Positions 43,551 through 52,401 of a stretch of 64,000 nt of DNA are shown here, one piece after another; position 1 is the first letter of the stretch, and each line of letters starts with the position of its first letter. This stretch comes from Butyrivibrio sp. NC2007 (GTDB lineage: Bacteria; Bacillota; Clostridia; Lachnospirales; Lachnospiraceae). The stretch is from contig NZ_ATWY01000010.1 of NCBI RefSeq assembly GCF_000421405.1, forward strand, positions 1-64,000, in the 5' to 3' direction. Under the pieces are notes generated by a model, which was not told where the DNA came from, did not search any database, and saw only the letters and a program-made list of their open reading frames with translations. The position numbers were made by a program, and so were the translations under genes.

Positions 43551-44522
43551 TTAAGCGCCTTTCTCCTCTTTCAGAAAGTTGTCAGACTGCTTATCTTTAT
43601 CCTCCAGTCTTCTGTAAATATTAGCTAAAAGCGCTCCTGATATGTTGTGCCATACAGAGAAGATTGCTCCGGGCACTGTTGCCATTGCAAGGTCAGGGAA
43701 AGCTGATCCAGCAAGGGATGTTGCGAGACCTGAATTCTGCATTCCAATCTCGATAGAGAGTGCTTTCTTTTTGGACATTGGAAGCTTGAGTACAAGTCCA
43801 AGCGCAAATCCTACAACATATCCGAGAACATTGTGAAGGATAACTACTACAAATACGATAGCTCCTGTTTCAAGGATTCTCTCAGCATTGTGAGAAACAA
43901 CCGCTGCAACAATAAGTGTTATTGCAACTACAGAAATAAGCGGAAGTACATCTGATACTTTTTCTGTATATTTGCTCCAGAATCTGTTAATGATAAAGCC
44001 CAGCGCAATGGGGATGATAACTACCTTGATGATTGAAAGGAACATGCTCAGCACATCCACTGATACTGTTGTCTTTAACAAAAGGTATGTAATAGCAGGT
44101 GTAAGAAGTGGTGCCAGGAGCGTGTTGACACTGGTCATTCCTACTGAAAGGGCTACATCTCCCTTACTCAGATATGTCATTACATTGCTCGCTGTTCCGC
44201 CCGGACAGGTTCCTACAAGGATTACTCCGGCCAGAAGACCTGTCTCAAGGCCGAATATCTTACCAAGTGCAAATGCCAGAAGAGGCATTATGGTAAACTG
44301 TGCAATACAACCGATAATGATATCTTTTGGACGTTTGAAGACTACTGCGAAATCGCCAAACTTCAAAGTAAGTCCCATTCCAAACATTACAACCATAAGC
44401 AGGTAGTTGATCCATGATGTCTGTATCCACAGGCATGACTTTGGTACAAAAAGTGCCAGAGCTGCAACTACGAGAACAATTATTGCCATATACTTTCCAA
44501 CAAAGTCACTAATCCTTTTCAT
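43551..44522 (-). CDS. Bile acid:sodium symporter (BASS) family transporter
   Basis: A 323-residue membrane protein with about ten helices of the BASS/SBF family. Motifs include MVVMFGMGLTLKFGDF, the sodium-site loop GTCPGGTASNVMTYLSKG and the crossover segment EIGMQNSGLATSLA. Bacterial members move organic anions such as pantoate, pyruvate or steroids with sodium. Monocistronic. The substrate cannot be told. Confidence 0.92.
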   Translation of the reverse strand: MKRISDFVGKYMAIIVLVVAALALFVPKSCLWIQTSWINYLLMVVMFGMGLTLKFGDFAVVFKRPKDIIIGCIAQFTIMPLLAFALGKIFGLETGLLAGVILVGTCPGGTASNVMTYLSKGDVALSVGMTSVNTLLAPLLTPAITYLLLKTTVSVDVLSMFLSIIKVVIIPIALGFIINRFWSKYTEKVSDVLPLISVVAITLIVAAVVSHNAERILETGAIVFVVVILHNVLGYVVGFALGLVLKLPMSKKKALSIEIGMQNSGLATSLAGSAFPDLAMATVPGAIFSVWHNISGALLANIYRRLEDKDKQSDNFLKEEKGA

Positions 44523-44557
44523 ATTCAGTTTTCCTTCCTCACATAGATGACTGTTAA

Positions 44558-45040
44558 TTAAAGTTCAGATGTGCAGTGAGGGCATCTTGTTGCCTCAATG
44601 TTGATCTCACTCTTACAACGTGGGCAGATCTTAGTTGTAGCAGGTGCTTCTGCTTCTTCCTTTTCAAATCTTGCTGCTATCTTATTCATGGATTTTACAA
44701 GGCAGAAGATTACAAGTGCCATGAGAATAAAGTTGATGATTACTGTAATGAATGTACCGTAGTTAAGTGTAGCTGCTCCGGCCTCTTTTGCTGCCTCGAG
44801 GGTGGCATATGAACTGCCATCAAGAGAAACAAACATGTTGTTGAAGTCAATTCCACCGGTAAGTAAGCTGATGATCGGCATGATGATGTCATCAACCAGT
44901 GATGAAATGATCTTCTGGAAAGCTCCGCCAATGATAACACCGACTGCCATATCCATCACGTTTCCACGCATGATGAACTCACGAAATTCGGCCGCAAAGC
45001 CCTTGCCTTTGCCGGCCACGTTTTTGATCTTTTCTGTCAT
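44558..45040 (-). CDS. mscL: Large-conductance mechanosensitive channel MscL with C-terminal zinc ribbon
   Basis: MscL opens a wide pore under extreme membrane tension. The family start (EFREFIMRGNVMDMAVGVII) with TM1 GVIIGGAFQKIISSLVDDII, and TM2 LNYGTFITVIINFILMALVIF, are present; the amphipathic C-terminal bundle follows. Unlike Escherichia coli MscL, the chain ends in a four-cysteine zinc-ribbon knuckle, CPRC (139-142) and CPHC (153-156). GGAGG and AAAGG precede the ATG. The ribbon may gate or assemble the cytoplasmic end; this is inference. Confidence 0.93.
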   Translation of the reverse strand: MTEKIKNVAGKGKGFAAEFREFIMRGNVMDMAVGVIIGGAFQKIISSLVDDIIMPIISLLTGGIDFNNMFVSLDGSSYATLEAAKEAGAATLNYGTFITVIINFILMALVIFCLVKSMNKIAARFEKEEAEAPATTKICPRCKSEINIEATRCPHCTSEL

Positions 45041-45074
45041 ATCCTTTTACCTCCACAAAATATTTTTCATACTC

Positions 45075-45103
45075 TTGAAATTATAGCACAGAATGCCTAA
45101 AAT
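45075..45103 (+). promoter_or_regulatory. Promoter of tRNA-Gly
   Basis: TTGAAA (45075-45080) and TAAAAT (45098-45103) with a 17-base spacer. The -10 box is 16 bases before the tRNA 5' end. It lies in the gap behind the divergent mscL gene. Confidence 0.65.
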
Positions 45104-45119
45104 AAAATAGTTGGAAGGC

Positions 45120-45190
45120 GCAGGATTAGTACATCGGTAGTATGTCAGCTTCCCAAGCTGAAGAGGCGGGTTCGATTCCCGTATCCTGCT
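45120..45190 (+). tRNA. tRNA-Gly (anticodon CCC)
   Basis: A 71-base cloverleaf: acceptor GCAGGAT/ATCCTGC with discriminator T, anticodon stem TCAGC/GCTGA with loop TTCCCAA (anticodon CCC), and T arm GCGGGTTCGATTCCCGT. CCA is not encoded. It reads GGG codons. A large nested palindrome begins 9 bases after it. Confidence 0.96.
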
Positions 45191-45198
45191 TAAGTCAA

Positions 45199-45319
45199 GC
45201 GATGCAAAAATAGGCATATAATCAATTGAAACGCAAGCGTTTCTAATTGACTATATGCCTATTTTTATACCGCGCGTCAGTGCGGCTAAGGATTGCGGAG
45301 CAATCCTTAGATGCATCGC
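45199..45319. repeat. Nested multi-stem palindrome after tRNA-Gly
   Basis: An outer stem GCGATGCA (45199-45206) / TGCATCGC (45312-45319) encloses three helices: a long arm at 45206-45266 (about 25 pairs, one mismatch, one bulge), CCGC/GCGG at 45270-45285 and a perfect 11-bp hairpin CTAAGGATTGC/GCAATCCTTAG at 45286-45310. The long arm with flanking A and T tracts can terminate both the tRNA and the lipoprotein gene ending at 45331. The full four-way layout is more than a terminator needs and may be a mobile palindromic element or a structured RNA. Confidence 0.75.
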
Positions 45320-45330
45320 AGGCGTTTTAT

Positions 45331-47748
45331 TTAGCTGTTTTCATTAACATATATTGAAACTCTGCTCTGGATAATATCTGCCACCTCCTGAGCACTCTTT
45401 TGCCCCTTAAAGTAAGCAGCTGCCTCTTCGCTTATAATGTTGCTTACAGCCTCATTGGAGGAATAAGTAAGGGTAAGAGACTCAACAAAATCTGTAACAG
45501 TATCCACATCCTGCTGAGTAAGCGGCTGAACTTCAATCTGTGTATCGCCAACCCAGTAGTACTCTTCTTCGTAGTGCTTCTCTCCGTCATCGTCGATCCA
45601 GAACTGCTTTTCCATGGACTTCTTGGCAAGTTCATCGAACTTGTCCTTCCTGATTGGGAAGTCGTATTCTATGGTGTCCTGATACTCATCCAAGTAGAGT
45701 TTTCTAAGGAACTTCCAGCACTCCTCAGGGTACTTGGTCTGTGAGCTGACAGCAAATCGCGCATTGGGAGTTAAAATGGAACAGTTAACCCCAAGTTCAT
45801 TAGGGAATCCAATCAGCTTGATATCACTGCCAAAGGTTCCGTCAACATACCTTTTGTAGGGCCTAAAGCCGTTTAAATATGTAAGTGAAAAAAGTGCTTC
45901 ACCCGTCCTGTAGCTGGCCTCGTCGTAGTCCATCCACATATCTTCAGTGATCTCATCAGGAAATTCATTAGCAAATTCCAAAAGCTCAATAAAGCCATCG
46001 CTGCCAAAATTGCAGGATTTGTTCTCCCAATCAATGAATTTATTGCCTGATGTCATAATTCCATAGTACATGATGGTATCTTTTGCCGTCATACCAAAGG
46101 AATCTGAAAATGTCACACCCTTTTGCTTTATCATTTCCTTGCAGTCCTTAAGGGTAAGCGTATCCATTCCCGGTACATTTGAAGCCTTTACAGCCAAAGT
46201 GTTTACATAGAATGAAGGAATGATCTGGTAAAGCTTATCTCCTGTCTTAAAGGCATCAAAAGCATTCTGTACAAACTTCACATCCTTAAGCTCAGGGTCG
46301 GAAGCAAGGTAGCTGCTCATATCAAGGAACAGTCCCTTATTGATGTAGCTGTCAACAGGCTCGTCATTTACAAAAAACATGATATCAGGGATATTTCCCG
46401 ATACAATATCAAGGTTAAACTGTGTAAGTCCTGCCTGCCAGTCATCTTCAGAATCCAGTGATGCATAATCAACGATTTTTATCTTGTAGCCATCAGACTC
46501 TTGATTGAATTTATAGACCATATCTCTTACATTGTAGTCGATGCCTCTTCCTGCAAGAGTGATAATTGTCTTGTCTCTTACCTGATCTGCAGGAACCTTG
46601 GTCAGTCTGTAAAGTGCGTAATTATAATTCTCATCAGGAAGGTTTGCGATAAACTCCTGATCGCTTACAGCAACTACACTGTTTATCGAATAGCCGATGC
46701 TGAGGTCTGAATCAACGTAATCAAGGAGCTTGGTCAGTGCATCTTTCCCTTTATCATAGCCATAGAATCCATCTGTCTTTGACACATAAAGGTCATATCC
46801 GTTTCCGCTAAAGAATGAATAATCATCATAAGTCTCGAACTGTCCTGAAGGGTCAGAGAGCTTACCTGTTTCAGGATCAAAGCTTCTAAGCTCAATTCCG
46901 TGATCTCCCCAGAGAGAAGCAAATATCTGTCCGTCAAAGCCGCTGTACAGGCTTATTGAAGTATCATAAAACTCACTGGCTGAATCAGTTGTATCGAGTA
47001 TCATGTCAAAAGACTGATCGACTTCATTAAACTTCTGGATTCCTCTGTTTGAGCTGACGATCAGACCTTTATTCTCATCGTAGACCATTCCATACATTGA
47101 GAAGTAGTTCTCTTCATCCTGTCCGTCAGAGAGCATGATGTTAAAAATCTCATTACCCTCAGCGTCATACTTCTGAAGGTACTGTTCCTCATGGTAGTCA
47201 TAGTCATCGTCCATGTTCTCACCGTCCGGAACCATCTTATCTACGATAATATCTCCGTCAGCCGAAGTCTCCTCCTCAGTCATGGTGATGACTTCTCCAT
47301 CTCCCATACCCTCTTCTTCGTAAACGTCTTCCATATCAACAACATTGCCCTGCTTATCAGTGTAGTAGTACTTGTAGAGAACGCAGTAGAGATTGCCGTC
47401 CTTGTCATAGGTCATATTGCCATGGCTGTCTGCATCACTCTCAGGGATCTTCACCGTCTTTAGGTCACTTCCGTCGGAGTTAAAAGAGCATATGGTGATA
47501 TTTTCGCCATCGGAATAAGTTGTTGCGTAGATTCTCTGCCCAACGATTGAAATATTGCTGTAATCCGAAGCATCAATAATATCGAGCTTCTCGCTCTTAA
47601 ACACATAGTCCTTTGTGCTCTTTGAAGCTTCGTCCACAAGGCTTGATCCGCCTTTATTTCCCATAGAGCATCCGCTTAAAGTCCCCAGTAAAAGAGACAT
47701 AAGCGTCACCAGGGATATCCCCCTCTTTAACAAAGATTTCTTTTTCAT
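45331..47748 (-). CDS. Large substrate-binding lipoprotein with N-terminal extra domain
   Basis: An 805-residue lipoprotein: signal peptide ending LSGC (Cys27), then about 350 residues of beta-rich sequence (NISIVGQRIYATTYSDG, GNLYCVLYKYYYTD) that read like propeller blades, then an extracellular sugar-binding-type domain from about 395 (TIITLAGRGIDYNVRDMVYK, LDIVSGNIPDIMFFV, FGMTAKDTIMYYGIM). Ordinary binding proteins are about 450-550 residues. It is the last gene of the eight-gene hybrid operon, overlapping the MacB-like gene by 4 bases. It probably feeds the two sugar-type permeases encoded upstream. Ligand unknown. Confidence 0.8.
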   Translation of the reverse strand: MKKKSLLKRGISLVTLMSLLLGTLSGCSMGNKGGSSLVDEASKSTKDYVFKSEKLDIIDASDYSNISIVGQRIYATTYSDGENITICSFNSDGSDLKTVKIPESDADSHGNMTYDKDGNLYCVLYKYYYTDKQGNVVDMEDVYEEEGMGDGEVITMTEEETSADGDIIVDKMVPDGENMDDDYDYHEEQYLQKYDAEGNEIFNIMLSDGQDEENYFSMYGMVYDENKGLIVSSNRGIQKFNEVDQSFDMILDTTDSASEFYDTSISLYSGFDGQIFASLWGDHGIELRSFDPETGKLSDPSGQFETYDDYSFFSGNGYDLYVSKTDGFYGYDKGKDALTKLLDYVDSDLSIGYSINSVVAVSDQEFIANLPDENYNYALYRLTKVPADQVRDKTIITLAGRGIDYNVRDMVYKFNQESDGYKIKIVDYASLDSEDDWQAGLTQFNLDIVSGNIPDIMFFVNDEPVDSYINKGLFLDMSSYLASDPELKDVKFVQNAFDAFKTGDKLYQIIPSFYVNTLAVKASNVPGMDTLTLKDCKEMIKQKGVTFSDSFGMTAKDTIMYYGIMTSGNKFIDWENKSCNFGSDGFIELLEFANEFPDEITEDMWMDYDEASYRTGEALFSLTYLNGFRPYKRYVDGTFGSDIKLIGFPNELGVNCSILTPNARFAVSSQTKYPEECWKFLRKLYLDEYQDTIEYDFPIRKDKFDELAKKSMEKQFWIDDDGEKHYEEEYYWVGDTQIEVQPLTQQDVDTVTDFVESLTLTYSSNEAVSNIISEEAAAYFKGQKSAQEVADIIQSRVSIYVNENS

Positions 47749-48995
47749 AATTTCTCCTTTTTCCTCTTATGTTCAACTTCCAAATCGTATTTCTTATCTG
47801 AAAGGTATTTGACAATTCCCCTTACAGTCCACTTCTTGTGCCTGTAAGCGCCAACCACAAAGACTACAAGTATCAGAATAAGCACTGTCATGCATATCAT
47901 TCTCACAAGCAGTATGAGCGATAGAATATCCTCATAGCCTCTTGCAGTATTTTCCCAGTAAGGATAAAAGATTGCTTTATTCCACATACTTCTTGTAAAG
48001 AAGTTTCTGAGTACTGCTATAAGTGAAAAGAAAGAAAACCTCTCTGTATTATCTACCACTGTCACATACTCATCACCGATTCCAAGACTCTCCTTACATA
48101 TCTTGGCAGCAAGTCCCCTTACGGGATTGGGACATACTACTTCAATGCAGGTAATGCCTCCTGACTTCGCAGTGGTTCCGTCCTCGGAAACATCATGTTC
48201 CTCGGTTACTCCACTGAGGATCGTTCCATACTTGGACAGAGAGTCATAGGACATATAAACATAGCTGGTATCCTGCTGGGCAGCCTTTTTAATCCTGCCT
48301 TTATCCCTCTTTACAACACCCTCTACGTAGTGAGGAATGCCTTCGATCTCAACACACTCTCCAATGATGTCTGTGGATCCAAAGAGCTGCCATGCCATCT
48401 CTTCATCAATGACAATGCCATCCTTCATCAGGTCATCTCCTGAGAAATAGGATCCGGACACAAAGGTCATGGGATGGAACAAAAAGAAATCTCCTCCCAC
48501 TCCGATTGCAGAAGCTCTGTCAGCTGTTCTGTTCTCAAACTTCAGGTTCACCTTGCCCTGGGCGCAGTACGCGATGTCGTAAAGCTCTTGAAGAGGTGTC
48601 TTTTGAGGCATACTCTGCTCTTCTTCCTCTTCTTTGTTCATATCATCGATATTTATTGTATCAATGATCTGAGGATTTTTACCTTGCTCTGCATCTTCGT
48701 CCTCTTCACTCACAACACCGGATTCCACGAGCTTTTTTTCAAGAAGATAGGTGAATTTCTTCAGGTCTTCTTCCTTAACAAGCTGATCTTGTGTCACAAA
48801 GATACTAACCTGAGCCATATTCATCTCATCCGACCATCTATCTGCAAGTTGCTGTTCAGGAAGACCATTTATTATATGAGTTGAAACAAGTCCCATGAGC
48901 ATGTATATGACAAGCAATACAGCACTCAGTATTATGATGAAAGCTTTTTTCTTTATAAAGTTAACTGTTTGTTCTTTTAATCCGTCAAAACTCAT
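47745..48995 (-). CDS. MacB-like membrane protein with large extracytoplasmic domain
   Basis: A 416-residue protein with one N-terminal membrane helix (about 19-40), a long extracytoplasmic domain and one clear C-terminal helix (about 365-390). The middle (FVSGSYFSGDDLMKDGIVIDE and AWQLFGSTDIIGECVEIEG) resembles the MacB periplasmic core domain, but the three C-terminal FtsX-type helices of a MacB permease are missing. An acidic insert (EEEEEQS) lies near residue 115. It overlaps neighbours on both sides and probably works with the membrane-fusion protein. Function unproven. Confidence 0.65.
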   Translation of the reverse strand: MSFDGLKEQTVNFIKKKAFIIILSAVLLVIYMLMGLVSTHIINGLPEQQLADRWSDEMNMAQVSIFVTQDQLVKEEDLKKFTYLLEKKLVESGVVSEEDEDAEQGKNPQIIDTINIDDMNKEEEEEQSMPQKTPLQELYDIAYCAQGKVNLKFENRTADRASAIGVGGDFFLFHPMTFVSGSYFSGDDLMKDGIVIDEEMAWQLFGSTDIIGECVEIEGIPHYVEGVVKRDKGRIKKAAQQDTSYVYMSYDSLSKYGTILSGVTEEHDVSEDGTTAKSGGITCIEVVCPNPVRGLAAKICKESLGIGDEYVTVVDNTERFSFFSLIAVLRNFFTRSMWNKAIFYPYWENTARGYEDILSLILLVRMICMTVLILILVVFVVGAYRHKKWTVRGIVKYLSDKKYDLEVEHKRKKEKL

Positions 48996-50551
48996 TACTC
49001 GTTTGAAAGCCTCACCTGATCTCCGGCCTTTATAAGTGTTGTAGCAGTTGTGATGACATACTCATCTCCTTCTACCGCAGCAGCAATGGCTGTATTGTTG
49101 TCATCAGAAGCTTTGACTGTGACGTCAACTCTTGATGCCATGTATCTGTTGCCCAAAGGGCTTGATTTGCTCTTTACTACAAGAATGAACTTACCATTAC
49201 TGTCTGTCTTGATCGCACTGTTTGGAACGATGAGATCGTACTCAACAGCTCTTTCGCCGATGGCAAGTGATATGCTCTGTCCGGGAGCAATGTCCTTACT
49301 CTCAAGCTTGAAGGTAAGAAGCTTCTTATTTCCCGGATCTGTTTTATCATTTCTGATGGAAGTGAGAGTTGCCTTAAAGTCATCCCCGTACTGCCAGATA
49401 TTCTGAGGCTTCGCAGCATCACCGACCTTAAGCTTCTGAGCCTGGGCATTGGTAACTGAAAAGCTTGTTGTCATGTCTTTTCCGTCAACCTGGACAACTG
49501 CTATTGTCTCATCAGCTGAAGTTGACTCACCGGAAACCTTTGAAAGACTTGATACAGTTCCGGCAACAGGAGTCTTAACGGATGCTCCGACTGACTCAGC
49601 TTCAAGCTTTGCAACCAGGTCTCTTTGCTCACTGATCTTGTCTCTCATCTGGCAGAGACTTATCTCGGTATTGATGCTCTTTAAAAGATTTGTTTTCTCC
49701 AGTTCAGCAGCCTTAAGCTCTGCTGCGGTCTTAGCCTTTGTCTGGAAAAGCTGGGCAAGCTTCTGATCATAGCTAAGATTCTGCTGTGTTCCGTAGTTTT
49801 GAAGCTGTGAGCTGTCTTTTGTCAGCTCTGCGATCTGATTCTCAAGTTCCTGTACTCTGTCGTCATTTCCTTCGTTCTGAGCCTTTGTAAGCTCATAGTT
49901 GAGCTGCGCAATGCTGTAGCCCGGTGTTGCAGCATTATAAGAATTGCCGGCTGAATCATAGTTATCCTTCTGGGTAACATAATCTATGTCTGCCTGAGCA
50001 GCATTGTCCGCATTTAAGGCATTGTTGTATCTGTCTGTTGCAGCTGCAAGCTCAGCCTGATATGTATCATAAGTGGTTTTCCTGCCACTTCTTACGTTTG
50101 TGATGACATCATTTGGAACATCACCGGAGAACAGCGACTGCTCATATGAAAGCTCGAGTTCATCGAGTTTGTCCTTGGCATCCATAAGCTCCTGTGACTC
50201 CTTGTCCTCAAGATAGTAGATGACATCTCCCATCTCCACGTGAGCACCTTCCTTGACCGCCACTCCCGATATTTTTCTTGTCTCTTTTACCGTGATATTA
50301 TAAGGATCCTCGGCAGATACGGTTCCTGTACCTCTGATCTGAGGAGAAATGGTTCCGCTTGTTATCTGCTGGGTCGCCACCTGAGGCAGCGAATAATTCA
50401 TGATGGTGTTGGAGAAAAATGTAAGGATAAGCATGATTGACAAAAAAGCTATGGCAAAGTTCTTCACCATGTCCTTTCTGTTTCTGCCGGAATCCTTTTT
50501 ATCATCTCCGGACTCACCCATATTTTCTCTTATTACAAATTCTTCTGACAT
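48995..50551 (-). CDS. HlyD/RND-type membrane-fusion (adaptor) protein
   Basis: A 518-residue adaptor with a short cytoplasmic N-terminus, one membrane helix (about 32-50), then the barrel-hybrid start (GTISPQIRGTGTVSAEDPY), lipoyl halves (GVAVKEGAHVEMGDVIYYL and VKTPVAGTVSSLS), a long helical hairpin between them (about 125-330, with AQNEGNDDRVQELENQIAEL) and C-terminal beta domains. Such adaptors couple MacB-type or RND pumps to the outside. In a Gram-positive it would project into the wall. It shares one base with the MacB-like gene. Confidence 0.85.
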   Translation of the reverse strand: MSEEFVIRENMGESGDDKKDSGRNRKDMVKNFAIAFLSIMLILTFFSNTIMNYSLPQVATQQITSGTISPQIRGTGTVSAEDPYNITVKETRKISGVAVKEGAHVEMGDVIYYLEDKESQELMDAKDKLDELELSYEQSLFSGDVPNDVITNVRSGRKTTYDTYQAELAAATDRYNNALNADNAAQADIDYVTQKDNYDSAGNSYNAATPGYSIAQLNYELTKAQNEGNDDRVQELENQIAELTKDSSQLQNYGTQQNLSYDQKLAQLFQTKAKTAAELKAAELEKTNLLKSINTEISLCQMRDKISEQRDLVAKLEAESVGASVKTPVAGTVSSLSKVSGESTSADETIAVVQVDGKDMTTSFSVTNAQAQKLKVGDAAKPQNIWQYGDDFKATLTSIRNDKTDPGNKKLLTFKLESKDIAPGQSISLAIGERAVEYDLIVPNSAIKTDSNGKFILVVKSKSSPLGNRYMASRVDVTVKASDDNNTAIAAAVEGDEYVITTATTLIKAGDQVRLSNE

Positions 50552-50575
50552 AACAAAACTCTCCCGTAAACTAAA

Positions 50576-51502
50576 TTAACCCTTGATTCCTCCCTGGTAA
50601 GAAATTCCCTCTACCAGATAATCTTCTCCATATAAAAATATCAGAAGCGGCGGAATGAGATATATCACCGCCACAGCAAATGCCAGGCTTATCTCCCCTG
50701 TGTTTATCCTGGACAAAAATACCGAGAGCGGATGCATATCCGAATCCGGTAAAAGAACCAGTGGCTGTTCCACCATATTCCAATAATCAAAAAATATCAG
50801 AATGGCTATGGATGCCAGACCTCCCTTACACAGCGGAAGGCATATCCTGGAAAAGATCATCCACTCGCCTGCACCGTCGACCCTTGCTGCCTCCATAACT
50901 TCAGTAGGTATCCTTCTCATGAATTTCGTAAGAAGGTAGACAGCGAAGGGACTAAAGAATCCCGGAAGCAGTATAGCCCATTTGGTGCCGTAAAGCCCCA
51001 AAGATTTTGATACCAGAAAGTTTGGTACCAGTGTAACCTGATAAGGCATGAGCATGATAATGATATAAGCAAAAAATATCGCTCTTTTAGCCTTAGAGTC
51101 GTACCTTGAAAAGCCGTAGGCAGAAAGCGCTGCAATAGCCAGCTGCACTACTACAATGGGAAGTGTGTAGAACACTGAATTCCAAAACTTTAAAAGATAC
51201 TGTGGACTCTTGAAAAGAACTGAAATGTACTGCGCAAAGGTTATCATGTCGGGTATGAGCTTTAGGTTTACTTTGTTTGACACAAATACTTTCCCGCCCT
51301 TTTCAGTAGTCGCAAATATACTTCCATAGTTTGAAGCTATCTCCGATGCCGACATAAAGGAGTTTGTAACAGTGAGTATGATTGGCATCAGGAAAATGAT
51401 AGCAAAAACTATTGCAGCCGTAGTTACAATAACTGTTTTAAGATCATTTATTCTCTTTTTTCGTTTATAGGCTCTAAGTAATGGCCTTGTCAGCTGTCTC
51501 AT
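50576..51502 (-). CDS. Sugar-type ABC permease (MalG/AraQ family)
   Basis: A 308-residue six-helix permease with the coupling loop EAARVDGAGEWMIFSRICLP, typical of MalG/AraQ-type carbohydrate importers. The extended N-terminus holds a first helix and an external loop (about 45-75). It overlaps the preceding permease by one base (TGATG) and is followed after 24 bases by the membrane-fusion protein. It should pair with the MalF-type permease; the importer ATPase is not in the operon. Confidence 0.88.
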   Translation of the reverse strand: MRQLTRPLLRAYKRKKRINDLKTVIVTTAAIVFAIIFLMPIILTVTNSFMSASEIASNYGSIFATTEKGGKVFVSNKVNLKLIPDMITFAQYISVLFKSPQYLLKFWNSVFYTLPIVVVQLAIAALSAYGFSRYDSKAKRAIFFAYIIIMLMPYQVTLVPNFLVSKSLGLYGTKWAILLPGFFSPFAVYLLTKFMRRIPTEVMEAARVDGAGEWMIFSRICLPLCKGGLASIAILIFFDYWNMVEQPLVLLPDSDMHPLSVFLSRINTGEISLAFAVAVIYLIPPLLIFLYGEDYLVEGISYQGGIKG

Positions 51503-52401
51503 CAGCCTTCAACATCCCTTCCATACAAGTTTTCTACCTTTAACATCACAAAGACCAGGGCTGAGACCACAATAAACATTATGATCGCTGCAGCTGAAAG
51601 CTTCTGATAGTCCAGCGAAGCGAAGGTATTATTCATGAAATGCTGAAGCATATATAGCGTTTCGTAAGGGTGATCTCCCGTCATAAGATACACTTCCCTG
51701 AATACCTTAAAGGAATTAATAAGGGACATGATGGCCACAAATAAGATCGTGGAGGACATGTATCTCACCTTTATATACCAGAAAATCTGGTATTTATTGG
51801 CATGCTCCAAGGCCGCCACCTCCAAAAGGTCCTTGGGGATACTGGCCAGAGCTGCCATAAACAGGATCATGTTATATCCAAGATTCTTCCACAGGAAAAG
51901 AGCTAAGATAACGTACATAGCTTTGTCCGACTTAAGGAAATCTGTCTTGGCTATTCCGAATTTCCCGAGGAAATCATTGACCAGTCCGTTATAGTTAAAC
52001 AGCACCTGCCAGATAAGTACTACCGATGCGATAGGAACCATAAGAGGGCTTAAGAAGCTCGTTCTGAAATAGCTCTTTCCCGGTATTCTTGATTCCATCA
52101 CCGCCGCCAAAAACAGTGATAGCACAACTGCCAAAGGCACTGCCACCACAGAAAACTGCAGTGTATTAAGGCCTGCCTGTTTAAATGCCGCATTGTTCCA
52201 TACATTGACGTAGTTCTTAAGTCCCACAAAGTTCATCCTGATCGGGTTATCAATCACCGAATAAAAGATGACCACTATGAAGGGAGCTACAAAAAACAGA
52301 AGAACTCCAAGCAGGGATGGCAACAAGAATGCCCATGAAACCAGTCTTCTTTTCCTGTTTGCGGAAAGGCTTTTAAATTTAGTTGGTATCTTCTTTAACA
52401 A
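51502..52401 (-). CDS. Sugar-type ABC permease (MalF/UgpA family)
   Basis: A 299-residue permease with six helices (WAFLLPSLLGVLLFFVAPF first) and the coupling loop EVAALEHANKYQIFWYIKV, where the usual EAA-DGA motif has become EVAALEHA. The start is a TTG at 52401, with GAAGG 9 bases upstream, overlapping the ABC-2 gene by 23 bases; no nearby ATG is available. It partners the MalG-type protein. Confidence 0.85.
   Translation of the reverse strand: MLKKIPTKFKSLSANRKRRLVSWAFLLPSLLGVLLFFVAPFIVVIFYSVIDNPIRMNFVGLKNYVNVWNNAAFKQAGLNTLQFSVVAVPLAVVLSLFLAAVMESRIPGKSYFRTSFLSPLMVPIASVVLIWQVLFNYNGLVNDFLGKFGIAKTDFLKSDKAMYVILALFLWKNLGYNMILFMAALASIPKDLLEVAALEHANKYQIFWYIKVRYMSSTILFVAIMSLINSFKVFREVYLMTGDHPYETLYMLQHFMNNTFASLDYQKLSAAAIIMFIVVSALVFVMLKVENLYGRDVEG

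Noticed and set aside
45120-45330. tRNA-Gly as the attachment site of an integrated element
   Set aside because: No integrase gene is near and I saw no repeat of the tRNA 3' end in the surrounding sequence.
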